A stretch of 64,000 nt of DNA, from assembly GCA_036261615.1 (NCBI GenBank), contig DATAKK010000013.1, positions 17,386 to 81,385 on the forward strand, read 5' to 3'. The DNA is from JAJYQH01 sp036261615 (GTDB lineage Bacteria > Actinomycetota > Actinomycetes > Propionibacteriales > Propionibacteriaceae). Numbering within the stretch: the first letter of the stretch is position 1; each line of letters opens with the position of its first letter. A program made the position numbers and the translations under genes. The notes under the pieces are model-generated. The model was not told the origin of the DNA. It did no database searches and worked only from the letters and a program-made list of their open reading frames with translations. Of this stretch, positions 59,675 through 64,000 are shown one piece after another.

Positions 59675-60940
59675 TCAGCCGAGCCGGAGCGTCCCCGTCG
59701 GGTCGCCGCCGACCCCGAACCGCGCCGGAGCGGCTCCGTCGGCGCGCAGCTGGTAGTCGCCGCGCCAGCCCTCGACCCGAACCCGGCCGTCGCCGTCGGT
59801 GCGCAGTTCCGTGGCCGGCGTCCACCACTCCTCACGGACCAGCCGGCGCAGCGCGTCGTAGGCGGGCTTCGGCGATCCGTCGGCGCGGATCAGGCCGGCC
59901 GGGGCGCCGAGCCAGGCTCCGCGGTCGGACAGGCCCCAGTAGGTGGCCGCCGCGACGCTCGGGTGCGAGAACAGCGTCCGGTAGTGGCGTTCGAGCTCGT
60001 CGGCCTGGCGCTGCTCGCCCTCCGGGGTGCTCGGCCACGACTCCACCCGGTAGTCGTTGAGGTCGTCGATCTCGGGCGGCATGAGGTGCCCCGAGACCAA
60101 GGTGGTCTCGGTGAAGTGCAGGGGGAGCCCGTAGCGGGAGAACCGCTCGAGCACCTCGAGGGTCTTCTCCTCGCCCCAGTAGCCCTGGTGCATGTGGCTC
60201 TGCAGCCCGATCGCGTCCACCTCGATGCCCGCCTCGAGCACCCCCTCGATGAGGGTGTCGTAGGCCGTCGACATGTCGAAGTCGTTGAGCAGCAGGGTGG
60301 CGTGCGGGTTCGCCTGCCGGGCGGTCTCGAAGGCGAGCCGGATCGTGCCGATGCGCCCGAGCTTGCGGGAGAGCCGGGTGATCGCGTTGTCCTCGGCGGT
60401 GAACACCGGCATGATCACCACCTCGTTGATGGCGTCCCACATGTCGATGAGTCCGGCAAAGCCGGTGACGTCGCGGACGATCCGCTCGCGCTGGAGGCGC
60501 TCGACCTCCTCGAGCGGACGCCCGAGCAGCCAGGGCGCGCCGACCGTGTGCCAGACCAGCGGGTGCCCCTTGAGGGTCGCGCCCCGGTCGCGGAACCACT
60601 CGGCGGTGCGGCGGAGGCGCGCCGTGTCGGGCTGCCCCTCGACCGGCTCGAAGCGTCCCCAGTAGAAGGGCAGGGTGCACCAGTTGAAGACGTCGAACCA
60701 GGCGTCGGCCAGGGCCGCGAGCACCGCGTGGTCGGGCGAGCCGGCGTCCAGTTCGTCGTTGGCGAGCGGGATGAAGTCGAAGCCGATGCAGCCGAACCCG
60801 AACTCGTGCGACACCTGCTCGACCGCGACGGCCGCGTCGGCCAAGGGGACGCCGTCGGGCCCGAGCACGGTGAGGTCGAGCGACCCCCGGCGGTGGGCGA
60901 GGGACGGGTCGGGCTGCGGTGACGTCGTCGCGAACTGCAT
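59675..60940 (-). CDS. Cytoplasmic GH10 family xylanase
   Basis: A 421-residue GH10 enzyme without a signal peptide, so it probably trims imported xylo-oligosaccharides. A short beta-rich part (about 15-50) comes before the barrel; marks are LKGHPLVWHT, WDAINE with acid/base E173, and HFTETT with nucleophile E278. A beta-rich C terminus (about 370-421) is added. ATG at 60940 follows AAGGAGC. Convergent with the LacI gene and divergent from an M20 hydrolase. Confidence 0.92.
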   Translation of the reverse strand: MQFATTSPQPDPSLAHRRGSLDLTVLGPDGVPLADAAVAVEQVSHEFGFGCIGFDFIPLANDELDAGSPDHAVLAALADAWFDVFNWCTLPFYWGRFEPVEGQPDTARLRRTAEWFRDRGATLKGHPLVWHTVGAPWLLGRPLEEVERLQRERIVRDVTGFAGLIDMWDAINEVVIMPVFTAEDNAITRLSRKLGRIGTIRLAFETARQANPHATLLLNDFDMSTAYDTLIEGVLEAGIEVDAIGLQSHMHQGYWGEEKTLEVLERFSRYGLPLHFTETTLVSGHLMPPEIDDLNDYRVESWPSTPEGEQRQADELERHYRTLFSHPSVAAATYWGLSDRGAWLGAPAGLIRADGSPKPAYDALRRLVREEWWTPATELRTDGDGRVRVEGWRGDYQLRADGAAPARFGVGGDPTGTLRLG

Positions 60941-61047
60941 GAGCGCTCCTTCGGGCGATTCGTTGTGTGAAAAAACTAATACGGCTCGGGTCCAGGCGCC
61001 ACCCTCCGCCCGCCCGGGCGTGGCGGCATCCGCCCTCGGCCCGGTTC

Positions 61048-61135
61048 CCCGGGCGTACGGTTCGTCGCGCGGGGCGTACGGTTCGCCGGAAAACCGCCAC
61101 ATTCCGTACGCCCCCGGACGATTCGTACGCCCGGG
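61048..61135. repeat. Palindromic intergenic repeat, family R2, copy 4
   Basis: Outer arms CCCGGGCGTACG (61048-61059) and CGTACGCCCGGG (61124-61135) are a perfect 12-bp pair; the inner pair is GGGGCGTACGG with CCGTACGCCCC. It lies between divergent genes, so it is in a promoter region rather than after genes. Confidence 0.85.
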
Positions 61136-61227
61136 CAGGGGATGGAGGGGACCGGCCAGGGGCCGTGCTCGCCCCACCGCGCCCCGCGTGGCTAGATTTG
61201 GTTGCACCGTCGAAGGAGACTCCCACT

Positions 61228-62421
61228 ATGACTTTCGCCACCGCCGCCACTGAGATCCAGCCCGACCTGGTCGACCTGCGCAGGGCCCTGCACCGCGAGC
61301 CCGAGATCGGCCTGGAGCTGCCGCTCACCCAGCGCAAGATCCTCGACGCGCTCGCCGGCCTGCCGCTGGAGATCAGCACCGGGACCTCGCTGAGCTCGGT
61401 GGTCGCCGTGCTGCGGGGCGGACGCCGCGGGCCGGCGGTGCTGCTGCGCGGCGACATGGACGCCCTGCCGGTCACCGAGGACAGCGGTGTCGAGTACGCG
61501 TCGACGATCCAGGGGGTCATGCAGGCCTGCGGCCACGACCTCCACGTCACCATGCTCGTCGGGGCCGCCCGGCTGCTGAGCGCGGTGAAGGACGACCTTC
61601 CCGGCGACGTCGTCTTCATGTTCCAGCCCGGCGAGGAGGGCCAGGGCGGGGCGATGGCGATGATCGACGAGGGTGTCCTGGACGCCGCCGGCGTCCGGCC
61701 GGTCGCGGCGTTCGGACTGCACGTGACGACGAACGTCCCCCAGGGCGTCTTCCAGACCCGCCCCGGCATCCTCCAGGCCGCCGTCGACGAGATCCTCGTC
61801 CGGGTCGTCGGCTCCGGCGGCCACGGATCGTCCCCGCACGAGGCGCACGACCCGATCCCCGCCGCGTGCGAGATGGTGCTCGCGCTGCAGACGATGGTCA
61901 CCAGACGGTTCAACATCTTCGACCCCGTGGTCGTCACCGTCGGCAGCTTCCACGCGGGCACGAAGAGCAACATCATCCCCGACGACGCGCGGTTCGACGT
62001 CACCCTGCGCACCTTCTCGGCCGCCTCCCGCGAGACGATGCGCACCGAGGCCGTGCGCCTCATCGAGTCGATCGCCACGGCCCACGGCCTGCGCGCCGAG
62101 GTCGACTACGAGCCCGGCTACCCGCCCACGGTCAACGACGCCGACGAGATGGCCTTCGCCCGCGACACCGTCACGGAGGTCTTCGGCGCCGACCGGTTCC
62201 AGCTCATGGACGACCCGATCGCGGGCGCCGAGGACTTCTCCTACGTGCTCGAGCGGGTGCCCGGCTGCTTCCTCTTCTACGGGACGCCGGCCGAGGGGGC
62301 CGATCCCAAGGCCACGGCGAGCAACCACTCCGCGCACGCCGTCTTCGACGACCGGTGGCTGGGCGACGGCGCGGCGCTGCTGGCCGAGTTGGCGATGCGC
62401 AAGCTCTCGGCGTCCGCGTAG
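61228..62421 (+). CDS. M20 family metallopeptidase/amidohydrolase
   Basis: A 397-residue hydrolase of the hippurate-hydrolase/IAA-amino-acid-hydrolase type. Metal ligands and catalytic residues are in MQACGHDLHVTM, FQPGEEGQGGAMAMI (catalytic Glu) and FGLHVTTNVPQG; the dimerisation domain follows near 190-300. It removes an acyl group from an amino acid or similar. AAGGAG stands nine bases before ATG. No clear link with the xylan genes. Confidence 0.93.
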   Translation: MTFATAATEIQPDLVDLRRALHREPEIGLELPLTQRKILDALAGLPLEISTGTSLSSVVAVLRGGRRGPAVLLRGDMDALPVTEDSGVEYASTIQGVMQACGHDLHVTMLVGAARLLSAVKDDLPGDVVFMFQPGEEGQGGAMAMIDEGVLDAAGVRPVAAFGLHVTTNVPQGVFQTRPGILQAAVDEILVRVVGSGGHGSSPHEAHDPIPAACEMVLALQTMVTRRFNIFDPVVVTVGSFHAGTKSNIIPDDARFDVTLRTFSAASRETMRTEAVRLIESIATAHGLRAEVDYEPGYPPTVNDADEMAFARDTVTEVFGADRFQLMDDPIAGAEDFSYVLERVPGCFLFYGTPAEGADPKATASNHSAHAVFDDRWLGDGAALLAELAMRKLSASA

Positions 62422-62436
62422 TCGGGGCCGGGGGGC

Positions 62437-62973
62437 TCAGCCGCGCCGGGCGTCGGCGAGCACCCCGAGCGCTGCCAGCACGAGGGCGATGGACGCCGCG
62501 ATCACCCACGCGGCGCCGCGCCCGACGGCGTCCGGGGTGAGGGTGACGACGACGACCAGCCCGGCGGCGGCCGCGGACCAGGCGAGCCACAGCCCCCAGG
62601 AGCCGGCCGACAGGCCGCCCGGACGCACGTCGGCCTGCAGCGGGCCGCGCGACGCGAGGGTGGCGAGCGCGTGCACGAGCGCGAGGGACGCCGCCAGCGC
62701 TGCGGTCACCGGCCACGCGTGCGGCCCGATGACCAGCCACAGCAGCAGCACCCCGATCATCACCGCGGCGGGGGCCGGGGAGTCGGGGACGATGACCGCG
62801 AGCACGGTGAGCGCGATCAGCACGACCCGGAAGACCGCGGCGAGCGGGCCGACGAGCGTGATCGCGGCGAGGCAGGCGAGCAGCAGCAGCGCGCGGAGGA
62901 CGAGCATCCGCGCGGACGCCGTCCGCAGCCCCTGGAGGACGTCGGAGATCCGCTCGGCGAGGTCGGAGATCAT
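62437..62973 (-). CDS. Membrane protein linked to a DUF58 gene
   Basis: A 178-residue protein with five or six hydrophobic segments after a short amphipathic N terminus. The family was not recognised. Its start overlaps the stop of the DUF58 gene by four bases, so it belongs to that operon, which commonly contains MoxR ATPase and transglutaminase-like genes. Confidence 0.8.
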   Translation of the reverse strand: MISDLAERISDVLQGLRTASARMLVLRALLLLACLAAITLVGPLAAVFRVVLIALTVLAVIVPDSPAPAAVMIGVLLLWLVIGPHAWPVTAALAASLALVHALATLASRGPLQADVRPGGLSAGSWGLWLAWSAAAAGLVVVVTLTPDAVGRGAAWVIAASIALVLAALGVLADARRG

Positions 62974-64000
62974 CGGCGTCCGCCCCTCAGCCGGGGGGCC
63001 TCACGGGCCGCCTCCATGGCGAGCAGCACGCTGGCGAGGCTCGCCGGTCCGCGCCAGGGGGTGACCGGCACCCCCAGCGCGCGCAGCCGGTCGACGACCC
63101 GGTCGCGCTCGAGCCGGCGCAGCATCCACCCCTCGGGGAGCCACTCGGTGTCGCGCCCGGGGAGGGGCTGGCGGCCCAGGCCGGTGGGCAGCGTGTCGAC
63201 GACGACGAGTTCCCCGCCCAGCTGTCGCAACCGGACGAGTTCGGCCACCGCCGACTCGTCGAGCAGCGGCGAGCACCCGAACACGAGGGTGCCGGGCGTC
63301 AGCCGGGGGATCTTGCGGACCAGCCACTGGTCGGGCAGGTCGCGGCGGGTCTGAGCGAGCCGGTCGAGCAGCAGCCGCACCTGCCGCGGGCCGGTGCCCG
63401 AACGGAGGTCGCCGATGCTCAGCCCGAGGTCGTGCAGCGCCACCCGGTCGCCGAACGACACGTAGTGCTGGCCGATCGCGGCGATCGCCCGCACGGTGGC
63501 GTCCAGGCTCGACGGGTCGTCGCCGGGTCCGTCGAGGGTCATGAGGGTGTCGGCGACGACCAGCACGTCGGTGTCGCGTTCGCTGAAGGTCTCGGTGACG
63601 TGCAGGCGTCCGGTGCGCGAGGAGACCTTCCAGTTGACGCGCCGCAGCCTGTCGCCCGGCACGAACTCCCGGACGCCGGCCAGCTCGGTGCCCTCGCCGC
63701 GCCGCCCCGACCGGTGCACGCCGGCGATCCCGATCGGCCGGGCGACGCCGCTCGCCCCCTCGAGCCGGGACGCGAACGGCCGCACCCGCACCCGGGAGAC
63801 GCCGGTCTCGCCGAGCAGCCGCCACGCGCCGAGGGCGTCGCCGAGCGCGAAGCGGGCGGGGCCCACCTCGTAGCGGCCCCAGAGCAGCGGCTGGAAGCCG
63901 AAGCGCACCTCCTCCGGTGCTCCGGTCGCGCCGACGAACGCGCCGTGCGCGGGGGCGAGCCGGGCGTGCTCGGGCGGGTCGACGACGACGCCGACCACCT
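62970..64000 (-). CDS. DUF58 domain protein (N terminus beyond the window)
   Basis: At least 343 residues; the frame is still open at the window edge, so the start is outside. The family mark is GTELAGVREFVPGDRLRRVNWKVSS, here at about residues 100-120 of the visible part, followed by a von Willebrand-A-like fold (DVLVVADTLMTL). The N-terminal hydrophobic part expected in the family is not visible. Such proteins work with MoxR-type AAA ATPases in envelope or protein-complex assembly. Confidence 0.9.
   Translation of the reverse strand, partial: VVGVVVDPPEHARLAPAHGAFVGATGAPEEVRFGFQPLLWGRYEVGPARFALGDALGAWRLLGETGVSRVRVRPFASRLEGASGVARPIGIAGVHRSGRRGEGTELAGVREFVPGDRLRRVNWKVSSRTGRLHVTETFSERDTDVLVVADTLMTLDGPGDDPSSLDATVRAIAAIGQHYVSFGDRVALHDLGLSIGDLRSGTGPRQVRLLLDRLAQTRRDLPDQWLVRKIPRLTPGTLVFGCSPLLDESAVAELVRLRQLGGELVVVDTLPTGLGRQPLPGRDTEWLPEGWMLRRLERDRVVDRLRALGVPVTPWRGPASLASVLLAMEAAREAPRLRGGRR

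Noticed and set aside
55171..61135. R2 elements as operators of the xylan LacI regulator
   Set aside because: One R2 copy is at 31859 next to unrelated genes and another is upstream of rmlB, and none lies before the binding-protein gene, where GATAACGTTTTC is a better candidate.
1..64000. Mobile elements, prophage genes or CRISPR arrays
   Set aside because: No transposase, integrase, phage structural gene or regularly spaced repeat array was found; the repeats are short intergenic palindromes without coding potential.

Overview
The window is about 70 percent GC. Its codon use, the many probable leaderless genes with a TANNNT box 6 to 7 bases before the start, the Tat and lipoprotein signals, the LytR-CpsA-Psr protein and the fused RmlC-RmlD enzyme all point to an actinobacterium, perhaps a plant-biomass-degrading member of the Propionibacteriales (lineage is inference). 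No rRNA, tRNA, CRISPR array, transposase or phage gene was seen. Genes are packed closely and both strands are used.

Layout. 1-4235: end of a sugar ABC permease, exodeoxyribonuclease III, and an orphan FtsX-type permease. 4243-6180: Kup potassium transporter. 6374-16880: a glycoside-use locus with a binding protein, two permeases, two GH43 proteins, a LacI regulator, a GH2 enzyme and an aldose 1-epimerase. It is tied together by four near-identical 17-bp operators. 16943-19518: MarR regulator and divergent ABC exporter. 19526-21745: FNT channel, PadR pair, small NifX-like protein. 21870-24491: an unusual fusion of a P-loop kinase-like domain to a GH13 sucrose-phosphorylase-like domain. 24752-31841: membrane protein, ABC exporter, helicase with a possible attenuated leader, DMT permease, 2-hydroxyacid dehydrogenase. 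32033-37608: zinc alcohol dehydrogenase and PhzF pair, lipoprotein, pentapeptide protein, and a sulfur operon (SQR-like, TusE/DsrC-like, DsrE-like). 37668-41549: phosphotransferase, minimal acyl-CoA ligase, frameshifted thiolase, RibD-like reductase. 41577-45400: lactate-oxidation operon lutABC (read right to left) and its divergent GntR/FadR regulator. 45416-48354: VOC protein, iron alcohol dehydrogenase, SerC. 48871-53680: surface polysaccharide genes (GT4, LCP, RmlCD, RmlB). 53878-60940: a xylan-use locus with a secreted GH10, two permeases, a binding protein, a LacI regulator and a cytoplasmic GH10. 61228-64000: M20 amidohydrolase, small membrane protein, and a DUF58 protein cut by the window edge.

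The two sugar loci follow the same plan: secreted or anchored enzymes trim a polysaccharide, a lipoprotein and permease pair import oligosaccharides, cytoplasmic enzymes finish the breakdown, and a LacI protein senses the product. Neither locus has its own transport ATPase, so a shared ATPase encoded elsewhere is likely.

The most unusual content outside the genes is a set of palindromic intergenic repeats of about 80 to 120 bp, in four sequence families, most built from four related words arranged as a-b-b'-a'. Three of the four copies of one family lie in or beside the xylan locus. The word GGACGCC/GGCGTCC is also strikingly frequent and forms the stems of several terminators.
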